This document shows positions 33,201-43,156 of a stretch of 64,000 nucleotides of DNA, piece after piece. The notes under the pieces were generated by a model. That model did not search any database and was not told the DNA's origin. It saw only the letters and a list, made by a program, of their open reading frames with translations. Positions within the stretch are counted from its first letter, which is position 1; every line of letters begins with the position of its first letter. Position numbers and translations under genes: made by a program. This DNA comes from Cheiracanthium punctorium. Lineage: Eukaryota; Arthropoda; Arachnida; Araneae; Cheiracanthiidae. The stretch spans positions 62,001 to 126,000 of the forward strand of contig JAWZYV010013551.1 in assembly GCA_038373885.1 (NCBI GenBank), read 5' to 3'.

Positions 33201-33478
33201 GTCCCGCAGTCACCGTTCCCATGAGAACACGGCAAGTGAAGCAGCATCCGTCTTGGCCAGTGCTTGGGAGGGTCAACTCCCTCTCGGCTCGACTGCTGTG
33301 GGACCGTGTACGCTAATGGGAGCGAGTGCACGTAAAATCCGTTGTGGCTCCAATGTCCTCCAAGTTGTTAAACGATACCTTTTGAGGGTGCCGATTTCAG
33401 GGGGTTGGTCAATCCTATGGAAATGGTTCAAAATGAAGGGACCCCGGCGAAAGTCGGACTTCATTAAACTGGGGCTCA
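33201..33478 (+). repeat. Interspersed repeat family W, copy 1
   Basis: Shares an ordered set of motifs with five other places: CCGTTCCCATGAGAACACGG, AAGTGAAGCAGC, CCAGTGCTTGGGAGGGT, GACTGCTGTGGGACC, GAGC..GTGCACGTAAAATCC and GTGCCGATTTCAGG. It runs up to the TTAA of P copy 4. The 119-codon frame at 33199-33558 crosses W into P and is not a gene. The family resembles a SINE in size (about 330 bp), but I could not identify clear Pol III boxes or a tail. Confidence 0.7.
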
Positions 33479-33848
33479 TTAACCCTTTAAAGCACAGTGA
33501 TCCCGCTATGGGAACACCAAACTCTGACGTTCTGACTGTTGCCAGTCACGAAGAATAGATTTAATTTCTATAAAAATAGTTGCGGGTGACATAGCTCCAT
33601 GAGAATTCTTTACTTTTTAGCACGTCCTTTCCCGTAAAAAATTGCCACGATTATTTTTAACAGCACTGACATCTGCTTATAAATGGAAGAATGCGAGAAC
33701 AGCTGTATGGATTGCCCAATGCTGAAAAAAGGGCAGGCGTTGCCATCGCTCGAATTAACTACCAGCAAGATGGCGGACGATCGAAACGTTCATCGCGTGC
33801 CACTGATCTAGAGACCCTGTTTTGACGCAGCTGGCTGTGCCGCACAGC
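33479..33848 (-). mobile_element. Foldback piggyBac-like MITE, family P, copy 4, broken at the hairpin centre
   Basis: Starts with TTAACCCTTTAAAGCACAGTG, the family P right end in inverted orientation, and matches copy 3 through the unfolded part and the first hairpin arm. It stops at the loop (GTGCCGCACAGC, ending at 33848). The second arm and the other terminus are missing; family Y sequence follows immediately. It cannot be mobile as it stands. Confidence 0.8.
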
Positions 33849-33872
33849 TTTTCTTTATAAAATTTCATGCAC

Positions 33873-33912
<40 letters not shown>

Positions 33913-34062
33913 CGCCTTTCTGCGACCAAAATTCACCAAGTTATTGAGCAGCAAACCATTTTGACTTAAATCAGTTAAAAATGTCCCTTTACTGTAAACC
34001 GTTAAAGGACCCTATAAATTTTGAAATTTCAAATTATAAGTCATAAATTCATTTTCTGGCAT
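33849..34062 (+). mobile_element. Family Y element, internal fragment with expanded A tract (copy 4)
   Basis: Matches family Y from TTTCTTTATAAAATTTCATGC, then TTCGCCTTTCTGCGACCAAA, AAATGTCCCTTTACTGTAAA and TTTTGAAATTTCAAATTATAA. Where the other copies have a short A-rich stretch, this copy has 33 A in a row (33878-33910). Both Y ends are absent. Confidence 0.65.
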
Positions 34063-34289
34063 AATGCGAAGAAAGAAGCAAAACTAATTTTAGAATATTA
34101 ATCTTTCAGCAAAGGGTTATTGTCAGGCCACAATCTATCCGGGATCAGACTTACTAAATCCCATGTAGGTGTAGCATGCAGATGTGTAACACCTAGTATC
34201 CTACACAGAGTAGAGGAACAGTTTTCTACATGGGTGTATATTTGCATTGCAACCGAAGGAAGCTATACTTTGTACAAATGTTACGCTAA

Positions 34290-34928
34290 CAGGATTTGTA
34301 ATATTATTTTAAGTTTCTAAAATGCATATATTCGTACTTTAAAATGTTTCGCTTTCGAATTTAATGCTTAATGAATTGTTTTATTCTCTACTTTTTATAT
34401 TTTAAGTTAACACCAGTTCATTTAAAAAACTCTTAAAAGATTCTATTTTCAGTTTAAGCTATATTTTTATGTTAATTTATTGGATAAACACTTAGTTAAG
34501 CGTTAATCTTCGTTATTGCAATGTACAATCGTAAAATAGTTGATGAAATTGCTAATCAATATTACAAGGCTCAAAACCATGTACATTAATTTATCTAAAT
34601 TCATTTTGTATACAACCCCTATTTCGTATCTTGAAATGTGCTCTAACTTTAAGCAGCTGTAACTCAGTGAATTTTGGTTGTAGAATAACGATTTTTTCTT
34701 TTTTTTTTGGGGGGGGGGGTGAAATTGCATAAGGAAAATTTTTCTAAATATAATTGATAGGACCGGGGGACCGTATAAAAAGTTAAATTTTGTAATTTTT
34801 ATAGGAATTGATTTATTGACTTCCGTTGTTTCTGATATGATTAGATTATACAATTTAAAGCATTTTTGCAACTGGAACTATGTGCTTCTGACTAATAGTT
34901 TAGGAAATATACAGCATTGGACACCCTG
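34290..34928 (-). mobile_element. Family Y element, copy 2
   Basis: Inverted copy of 29204-29832. Its outer end, read inward from 34928, is CAGGGTGTCCAATGCTGTAT next to TA (34929-34930). It includes TTCATTTAAAAAACTCTTAA, CAGCTGTAACT and a GGGGGGGGGG run at 34709-34719. The 122-codon minus-strand frame at 34503-34871 lies in it but has no domain. Confidence 0.7.
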
Positions 34929-34989
34929 TATATATGTGTGTGTGTGTATAACTAATTCTTTAAGCATGCAAATTTTCCATAAGTTTTTT

Positions 34990-35071
34990 TTTAAAAATCT
35001 ATTAATACGAAACTTTGTATAATCCGAACAGGTAACGGTCCGAATAAATTTGATTTAGAGGGACTCTACTG
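34990..35071. mobile_element. pogo/Tigger-like terminal fragment
   Basis: Read inward from 35071 the sequence is CAGTAGAGTCCCTCTAAATC, followed by TTATTCGGACCGTTACC and GTTCGGATTATACAAAG, next to TA (35072-35073). CAGTAGAGTCCCTCT is very close to the terminal repeat style of pogo/Tigger elements (family knowledge). Only one end is visible. Confidence 0.55.
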
Positions 35072-35073
35072 TA

Positions 35074-37197
35074 TTGTTGTGAAAATAAAGTTATGTGGAG
35101 AGTAGAAAAAAAATATTATTTATGTATTTCAATGAAAAAACACAATGGAGTAAGTTTTAATTTATTACAGAGACACAAAATAAGCGTGAAATCCGAAATA
35201 ACAACAGGGAAATTTCAGAGAGTTATGAAATTCAGTAGCCCTTAACACAGATGATGCACTAAAATATTTTCAGTTTCTGTGTTCAAATACTTCAGCTATT
35301 TACAACAAAACAATGCAACTAACACACAGGTCGCTTAAGTGTAGTGGTGGTGGATAAGGGTAATGTTTCCACTTTTAATAATTTAAACGTGAAGTATGAA
35401 ATCGGTTGTTAGCTAATAATATTCTAAAAAGTTTTTTTTTAATAATTTAATGACAGTATTTCAAGATGCTCAGCCGAAGACTTAAAACCGAAACTAGTCT
35501 GTACTTATCGATTTACTGTTGAAATGGGAGCTATAACAATACGCTTTTTAGCTCGCTGTCATAGAAAATATTTTAAAGTATCTGTTAAATAAAAAATTTT
35601 AAGAACTTGAAGTTTTATTTTTCTTATGAAAACAATCCACTCACCGTTAAATTTATCCTTATGGCCACCCACTGCTAACCGCAAACAAGACATTTTTTAT
35701 ACAGAATCATAGTAAGTAAAATGCAATAACCTGTCTGAAGGAAAACAATTGCTCAAGGTACAAGAAGTGACATTTCAAATCCTTTTTCTATTCTCTCATT
35801 ATTTCAACTTATGATAGTTCAGTTTATCGGGAAACTAATAATTTGAGAGAAAAATACATAACAATTGTTTAAAAGTTTTGATGAATAAAAAAAAAAACAA
35901 CTTTGGAAAAATCTAAAATATCTCAAGATTATAATCCAAATTTTGTTAGAAAGGAAAAAAATAAATGAGACAAATTATATCTTATACCTTTTTAAGCCGC
36001 AATAAATGAAAGAACATTCAAGCCTTATGAGAGCTGGCAGTGTTTTCAAAAGAAAGAAGTATTGATGGAAAAAATAATACAGTACATCCCCTGTTATCAA
36101 AGTAGTAAAAAAAAATTGACTGATAACAAAATATCATTCTTTAAATTCTAAACACTTTCTCTAATGATGAGTTTTATGCTGTTATTAAAAAAAACGACCT
36201 CTTTCCACTTAAATTAGCTCTGATAAAAGATAAATATTTCTTAAAAAGGCCTTAAAATATAGCTTTGAATGGAATGTCACTAAACCTATGATACATATAT
36301 TTGTATAATACTAGGTAGAAAAATACTTAGTAGAAAAAATTAAACGCAAGAAATAGTGGATTTAAAAAATTTTCGACTGCTTTAAAAACTTTTTTATTAC
36401 TTGTTTCAATAAACGTACACAATGTTATATTTTATGACTTTTACAATATGAATCACAAAATATTTCTTTATGAGAACTGGAAACTTACAACGTAATGTTT
36501 AGAATTAGAAGAAAAAGATAATAATCTATGGTATTTGCGTGTAATAATACTTTGTTTTGTTTAAATTCGTTATAATATATAGTTAAAGCATTGTCTCAAT
36601 GTCATGAATGAATAGATTTAAATAATTAGTAAATGTTTGGTCAAGTAGCAAATATGATTCACAGTTTCAAAAGACGGATTCCTTTAGCTAAAAATATAAT
36701 TTATAGACTTTGAAAATTAATTCTAAAGTAATGTGATTTTCATAGACAGTGTGCTTTGGTTGACTGTACAAATAATTAGGAAAACTGACGATTAACTACG
36801 ACTGACGACTGACTGTTCATGACTACACGTAAAAAAAGCGAATTTTTTTCAAGTACTTTTTCTTGCTGTGAGACAAAATACGGTGTTTCCAAGCTGTTAA
36901 AAACCGCATTCTTCTTAATATTTATTTCAATTTTAGTTTTCATCAGTATCAGTAAGGATTATTGTGTTCTGCGACCAGCAGTTTATAGTTCCCGTTATCA
37001 GAAATAGATATATATGTGGTGAACTATTGTTTTAAATGATCCACCACGTGAGATATTCTCTCTGAAAAACTGGCGAGGGAAAGTGTATGAAAACAAAAAT
37101 TCAACTCTTAGGCAGCTCGTGTGAAAGAATTAAGTACAAAAAATGTTCTAAATCACAAGCGTGCGTGCGTGCACACTCATACACACGCACACGCACA
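35074..37197. other. No gene seen
   Basis: AT-rich, with stops in every frame. A 62-codon frame at 36819-37007 has one hydrophobic segment (FFLIFISILVFISI) but no start context or family match. GTGC/CACAC-rich simple sequence is present at 37160-37196. Confidence 0.45.
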
Positions 37198-37520
37198 TAG
37201 GGGAGAGTTGCCCAAAAACGGGGAGGTCGCTCAAAGCGGGTAGGCATCCGTATGCTGCCGCATAGTGTGCATGCGCTAATATCAACATGTGCCGTGAGTA
37301 CCCGAACCTTCCCGAGTCTCATCCAGTCCCAATGGCCCACCAGCGTAGTAACATGACGTAACGAGACACAAAATAAAATAATTGGGGAATTCGTTAAAAA
37401 AACTGAAGGTATGTAATTCTTGACTAGTCGAAAACCAGCTTATTATTTTTATTGCCAATATTACAACATTATTTTGATGCTACCTACCTATAAAATACCA
37501 TGATGATTCTGGGTTTTTTA

Positions 37521-37754
37521 GCCTCACCATGGCACAGTGGTTATGCCACTGAAAATGGTAGACGGCCGAGGTGTGAAGGTTCCGGGTTAGAGTCCCATCG
37601 CGCGGCTGTCGATCTAACGGTCATGAGTTTTGGTAGGTTTTTCGCCATATGTAACGTGAATACGCGTTAGAACCCCTTAGAAAGTCCTCCTACCAAGGCA
37701 CCCCTCATCCTAGGCAGATACCCTGCGTGCAGATTTGCCTTAAAACACAAACAC
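37521..37754 (+). mobile_element. tRNA-type SINE, family S, copy 2, with exact target duplication
   Basis: Perfect 13-bp direct repeats TCTGGGTTTTTTA flank it (37508-37520 and 37755-37767). An A box TGGCACAGTGG at 37530-37540 and a B box GGTTAGAGTCC at 37585-37595 (one mismatch to consensus) mark a tRNA-derived head. The body holds GGCTGTCGATCTAACG and GCGTTAGAACCCCTTAGAAAG, and the tail is AAACACAAACAC. The intact duplication shows insertion by LINE-type target-primed reverse transcription after the host transposon was in place. Confidence 0.9.
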
Positions 37755-37951
37755 TCTGGGTTTTTTAATTTTTTTATTTGTGGTTATTATTCTTCAAGTA
37801 AAAATGTGCTTTCGGGCAAAGCGGGAATCTGCCGGGGAGATACCCGCTTTGTCCTGATACATTTTAATTCCAATTTTTCTGAATTTTGTTATAGATGGTT
37901 AATAAATATAAGTTGAGACTGATTTAAAATAAGTATAAAATTTAAATTAGT

Positions 37952-38320
37952 TAAGTATAACTTTAAAAATTATTTTTTATAATAACAAATATTAGTCCAA
38001 TGACGTAATAATTTTTTATTTTTTTATTTTATTGACAAATACATCAAATGATATTTTAAATTTTAATGAGATAATTATAACTTAAAAAGTGACTTTTTTT
38101 ATAATGAGAGTAAACTAGTCCGATGATTTAGTCATTTTTTATTTTTTATTTTTTTAATAGACATACCAAAGGAGATTTTGAATATTAATGACATAAGTAT
38201 AACTTGAAAGGTTATTTTTTCATATTGACAGTTAACTCATCTAACAATTTAATCATTTATTATTTTATATTTAATTAACAAATGCTCCAAATCAAAATAA
38301 GTTAATGTGATAATCATTTG
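37952..38320. repeat. Tandem array, about 120 bp x 3
   Basis: Units begin TAAGTATAAC (37952), TAATTATAAC (38072), TAAGTATAAC (38194) and a partial TAATCATTTG (38311), giving periods of 120, 122 and 117. Each has a T-rich stretch, an AGTCCAATGA-like segment and a TTTTATTT run. It lies inside the 1.5-kb transposon. Confidence 0.85.
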
Positions 38321-38710
38321 TATCATTGAGACCTTTAATCAAGCTGATAAAATAAGTCAAAAATTGTTCTATGAAGGTTATTTTTAATGATAATTATAAG
38401 TTCAATTAAAGTTTCAATAGTAATCCTTAAGGAAATTAATATGTGCTCAGATTTGTAAAGTATATTGTACTTACCCGCTTTAGCCCCCCCCCCCGTAGGG
38501 CAAAGTGGGTTTTTTCAGCATCTTTAATTTTTGATAATAAACAATTATTATAAATAAAATAACGCCATACTCATTTTTTGTTTTCAAGTTTAAGATCTCT
38601 CCTAAGAAATAAATCAATCATGTTGATGATAAAAGCCCCAAAACGACTATTTTTGGATAATTATAATTAACCTACCCGCTTTAGGCCACTCTCCCCTATA
38701 CATATATATA

Positions 38711-39419
38711 CAGGATGTCCCGAAAAGGTGGGAACACTTTTCTACTAGAGGTAAGTGGGCAATTTAAATTGAAAAATGTTCAAAATAAGGTCAAAAATGA
38801 GAAAGAAGAAGAAATTAACCTCGTTAATTTTCAAAAAGTTACATTTTTAAAATTTGTATACAACGCCCGTACGAAAAAAAATCTCAATAAGTAAAATGTG
38901 CCGTATACACTAATGAGAGGTAATGTACACATTTTACACATGTTGAGGATTACATTTTAACAAGTATCAGAGATATGAAGATAACTATATGCTGACTTAA
39001 ACCCTTTTTCAATGGCCCTCGAAGGAAAAAAAATGGTCAGATGATTGCAATTCGGGGTCGCTCAGAAATTATGAAAAAAAAAAAATGTTTTTCATTCTAG
39101 CAATAAACGTTTACGTTCAAATTCGTGTATAGCTCCTGACCATGTTTGTTAAAGATATATCAGTTGAGACATTCTATGATGAAAGGCTGAAATTTCGTAC
39201 ATCATCTCATTAGCGTATGGCGCACATTACACTAACTGGTAATTTTTTGTATGGGGGGGGGTCGTATTCAAATTTAAAAAGTGTAATTTAAAAAAAAATG
39301 AAAGACAGGAATTTTTTCTTAATGTATTTTTCGTACCTGCATTTTTTCAATTTGCATCGCCCACTTATCTCTAATATATAACGAATTAAAGCGTGTTACC
39401 ACCTTTTTAGAGCACCCGT
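38711..39419 (+). mobile_element. Family Z element, full length
   Basis: TA flanks (38709-38710 and 39420-39421). The ends are imperfect inverted repeats of about 90 bp: CAGGATGTCCCGAAAAGGTG on the left and ACGGGTGCTCTAAAAAGGTG read inward from the right, both continuing through GGTAACAC, TAGAGATAAGTGGGC and AAATTGAAAAA. No coding frame. This has the size and ends of a Tc1/mariner-type MITE. Confidence 0.8.
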
Positions 39420-39421
39420 TA

Positions 39422-41030
39422 TATTTAAATGCAGTCAAAAAAAATTTCCCTTCCTTTTTTTCAACGTAGTGAGTCAAAATGCATGTATTTTTGCATAAAT
39501 CGTAATTTTTATAAAGCTTTGAACGAAAGTATTATTTGACAAGGCGAAATTACACTTCTCAAAATATTTAATTTCTTACCGTAGCATAAAATTTGAAATG
39601 AGATGGCTATGTGAATAGAAATTTGAAAAGGATATCACACCAGTTATGTAGAGCACGAATTTAACTTTATTATTATCCTACCCAGCATTTTTCAAATGCG
39701 GGGGTGATGTTCTGAAAATTAGTTTGCGAAACTCCTCAGAGACTAGATTCTTGAAATATTAATAAAATTCTTCTGGATCAATTTGCATAAGCCATTTTTT
39801 GCTAAATCTGCCAGGCATTTTTATAGCTATGCTTAATTTTTCGAGCGAGTATAACAGGATGAAAACTGTCGTCAAAGAAATTTACTTCCAGAAATATATA
39901 ATTGAATGCTATTTTTAGATTACACACATCTTTCTTAAAAGGTAGCCGAAGGATTTCGACTTCATTTTAATCGCCTTATAGCAAAATTTTCATAACAAAA
40001 ATATTATCGCTTTATAAACAAAAATTTCAGAAGTAATTAAAATATGGTAAGAGTCACTTGTTATGTTTAAACAGAAAACTGAACTTGACATACCTGTTTG
40101 ATAATATCTTATATTGTTATATTACGTTTTTGGGTGCAAGATATTCAATTAATTCTTATTTTCACAAACATTGCAAAATAAACATGCATAAATAAAATTG
40201 TATAATAAACTATGATAAATACGCTAGATAATAAACTATGATAATAAATACACATGAAACAGCCAGACTGAGATTTTGAAAACTATAAATAAAACAGACA
40301 GACAGAAATTGAATATTTATTGAAATGCTAGTAACTTGAAACTCACATTGAGAAAGGGCTATCTTGGAATCGCCGATTCCAAAGAGATTTTGCGAAATTG
40401 TAGGTCTTAAGAAATGCAGTGATGGACGCAAAATTTAAGACTCAATATATAGGCATTCTTCAGAAATCACGAACTAAACACAAATTTTTCAAGTAAAATT
40501 TTCAGGCACTAAAGCTGCTAATTGAAAGTTTGAGATTATTTTCAATTAGCAGGGTAAATTACTTCAACTCATCTTTTAATATGTTATATTTTTAAAGAAT
40601 TTCTGGCAAAACTGATTTAAAGTATAAAGTATCTCTGTATACAATAACTAAGTATACAAGATCTAAAGTATACAAGTTCTAATATTAAACTTGTGCCCCT
40701 TCAAATGTTTATGCATATAACTTCGGATCAAAATAATGTCTGCGTATATTGGTTCTCACAACTTTGAGTTAGTGAGTGCATGCCTGACACCATCTGAAAA
40801 TTTCTTTGAATCCGGGATCCAAAATTCGATTACACATTCGGTATCATGCGAATTATGAAAATGTAGATAGGTGTTTTCTGTAACATTACCGAAACTGAGA
40901 TTATGCAGTCAATATGGCAAGAGATCTGAAAGAGATTACAAATGTTTTAGAGGTATCTGACATTTTAAATATAAAAATAACTTAATACGAATTTTTAATC
41001 AATTTTTTTTCTTCTGTCTAATTGCCTGCA
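39422..41030. other. No gene seen
   Basis: AT-rich. A 73-codon minus frame at 40210-40431 shows no recognisable motif. Confidence 0.45.
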
Positions 41031-41366
41031 GGCTTGACCGCTACGAGGGCGCAGCTACTAGTCGCTTCATTATGGGGACACCTGGTAGGCAGGTCGACGT
41101 TGCCACTATGAGTGGTCTCCTATTTGGAACCAATCCCAGATGAAAGACCTAGCACCTGGATAGGCACTTCAGGGGTTTCATTTGAAAACGGAGGATATTC
41201 TAGCTAGGAAGGATTTTCCGTGCACCAGCTCCTGTTGACGTACAAGGTCCCACAGCAGTCCACCAAAGGGAAGAGTTCACCCTCCCAAGCACTGTCCATA
41301 CACCTGCTGCTTCACTTTCCGTGTGCTTGCGGTAACGGAGCTTAGCGACTAGACCGCTGTGGGACA
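41031..41366 (-). repeat. Interspersed repeat family W, copy 3, near full length
   Basis: The longest W copy. On the minus strand: GTCCCACAGCGGTCTAGTCG, CTCCGTTACCGCAAGCACAC, AAGTGAAGCAGC, CAGTGCTTGGGAGGGT, GGACTGCTGTGGGACC, GGTGCACGGAAAATCC, GCCTATCCAGGTGCTAGGTC, GGTCAAGCC at the end. The first bases look weakly like a tRNA A-box region (GGTCTAGTCGCTAAGC), so a SINE origin is possible. Confidence 0.7.
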
Positions 41367-41790
41367 AAATACTGAACAGATACAAACTTTAAAATTGTTT
41401 TATTTTAAGACGCACTTATTAAAACAAAATGGTTGTGACCTTTCCAATCGTTGACCAAGGTCGACGTCGCTTCACTTTCGGTGTTCTCATGGGAACCGAG
41501 ATTAGACGTTTGGATCTCTGCCTAATTTGAAATCAATCCAGATGAGAGACCTAGCATCTGGATAGGCACCCACAGAGACGACCATGCCGCTGCGGGACAT
41601 AATACTGAACGGATACAAACTTTAAAATTGTTATATTTTTAGACGCAATTATTGAAAAGAAAGGTGCTTGTCCTTTCAAGCGGTGACCCTGGTCGACTTT
41701 TCTTCACTTTCGGTGTTCTCATGGGAACCGAACTTAGACGATTGGATCGCTGCCTAATTTGGATTATTCATAGTATTCCTTGGTATATTC
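41361..41790 (-). repeat. 233-bp tandem duplication carrying W fragments
   Basis: GGGACAAAATACTGAAC at 41361 and GGGACATAATACTGAAC at 41594 start two tandem units. Both continue with GATACAAACTTTAAAATTGT, AGACGCA(C/A)TTATT and the W piece CTTCACTTTCGGTGTTCTCA / TGGGAACCGA / TTAGACG(T)TTGGATC. The first unit also has the W segment GAGAGACCTAGCATCTGGAT; the second is cut after TGCCTAATTTGG. The join with W copy 3 makes a head-to-tail W cluster. Confidence 0.8.
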
Positions 41791-41832
41791 ATATTTTTTA
41801 AAGCAAGTTTGCCTAATTGCAATTGGTATGTA

Positions 41833-43150
41833 CGAGGTCTGACTGAAAAATACACTGTCCAGGAAAAAGATATTTACTTGACGGGATCGGTACCCCAATA
41901 CCCTACAAAGTAGGGTTCTTGCGTTAAAATTGGAGTTTGTTCAGGATAAAACAACAACAGTATATTTATAAATAAATTATTACTTCATAGAGAACTAATT
42001 ATATTAATGCATGCATTTACCCATGATTAGAAAATATCTCAATAACGCTTATTGTTTATTCTGTACTTCCTTATTATTTGTTAACGATCTAACACTATTT
42101 CCTGATTACCCCTTCAAAATCAAATTAATTAAAACACGCTTTGTGACGAGTTATTCGGGTGGAAATAATTTAGATAGAAAGTCAAATAAATAAAAACTGT
42201 CTTCCCATCCCCTTATAGTTTTTAATACAAAATTACTTACAAATTCACGCCACTTCCTCTTAATATTGAATGCCCTTCTTTTTAAACATGAAAACATAAA
42301 AAAAAGTCTTTTTACATTCTTTTGAATCTGTAAATGGAGGTTTTTCATTGAAAAAACGATTTTCTTATTTTAATGTTGCACCAAAGAAATTTCTAAACAC
42401 TCGATGTTTTATTAAAGATAAACGAGGAGAAAGTTTTTCCTTGGATATAGATTGTGATAATATTTGATAAAGGTAAATCAAATTTTCATTAAAAGATACC
42501 AAGAAGAAGTGACTGAGACAGAGATGTTTAATAAAAGTTAGAATATCTTTTGTAAATGACGAGGAATAACTATGTATTGTATCGCGAGTTTTCAGACATC
42601 CGAGCTAAGACACCATTGCTAAGACTTTTTTTAGAGGGGGGCGAGATGTCGATAAACTAAAGTCAAATATCGGTTTTTACCAACTTATTTATTTATTTTA
42701 TCATCTTTATAAACAACTTTTTACTTTTGCCAACTGGGCTTGTGTAATTTTGGCAAGTGTACCCGAAATAGAAAGTAAATTATAGTTTTCGTTATTTTTT
42801 TTTACCAAGTTTGTCAAATAGGTATCTAATTTTGCCAAGTTTAATAGTATTTTCCGAGTGCTAGGGGGAGAGACTCCCCCCCCCAACCTCCCTGTCACTG
42901 GTGTTCAAAATTTAGGTCGCAAGCACATTTTCCCAAATCATTCAAAACTGCTCCCATTAAAATTGATAAAAACTGATATGTAATATATTTTGAGTAACGA
43001 ATAGCGCAATGGCGGGTTCCAATTTTCAATAAACATTGTAATACTATTACTTTTTTTAGTACCTCCTCGAATGCCGCAGTTTAAGCATCTGGGATTTTTA
43101 CTTGCATTGTTGTGAATATTGCTTTGAAATCTCAAGTTTGACAGTTTTTA
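41833..43150. other. Mariner-like terminus at 41833, otherwise no gene
   Basis: CGAGGTCTGACTGAAAAATAC follows TA at 41831-41832 and resembles a mariner terminal repeat, but no transposase follows. The rest is AT-rich. Frames at 42011-42193, 42151-42348, 42707-42898 and 42938-43135 have no domain. A C-run and G-run pair at 42635 and 42882 was checked for a hAT element without support. Confidence 0.35.
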
Positions 43151-43156
43151 GTGAGA

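Larger units (their letters stand above)
37200..38696. mobile_element. 1.5-kb TA-flanked transposon with AAAGCGGG motifs
   Basis: The ends are inverted repeats next to TA: GGGGAGAGTTGCCCAAAAACG on the left and, read inward from the right, GGGGAGAGTGGCCTAAAGCG. The motif AAAGCGGGTA recurs in both orientations: near 37232 (+), at 37819 (+) and 37841 (inverted, forming a hairpin-like pair around GGAATCTGCCGGGGAGA), near 38473 (inverted) with an AAAGTGGG opposite it at 38502, and at the right end. No transposase frame is present. It contains a SINE (37521-37754) and a 120-bp tandem array. The superfamily is not identified. Confidence 0.7.

Noticed and set aside
33199..33558. 119-codon open frame
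   Set aside because: It crosses the boundary between the W repeat and P copy 4, and W copies elsewhere do not keep the frame.
34503..34871. 122-codon minus-strand open frame
   Set aside because: It lies inside a family Y element; the other Y copies have stops in the same frame and no domain is visible.
36819..37007. 62-codon frame with a hydrophobic segment as a small membrane protein
   Set aside because: No start context, homology or splice support; such frames are common in T-rich DNA.
42610..42900. A hAT element suggested by CAGTGACAGGGAGG at the right edge
   Set aside because: The left candidate CATTGCTAAG matches poorly and the 8-bp flanks (TAAGACAC and GTGTTCAA) do not agree.
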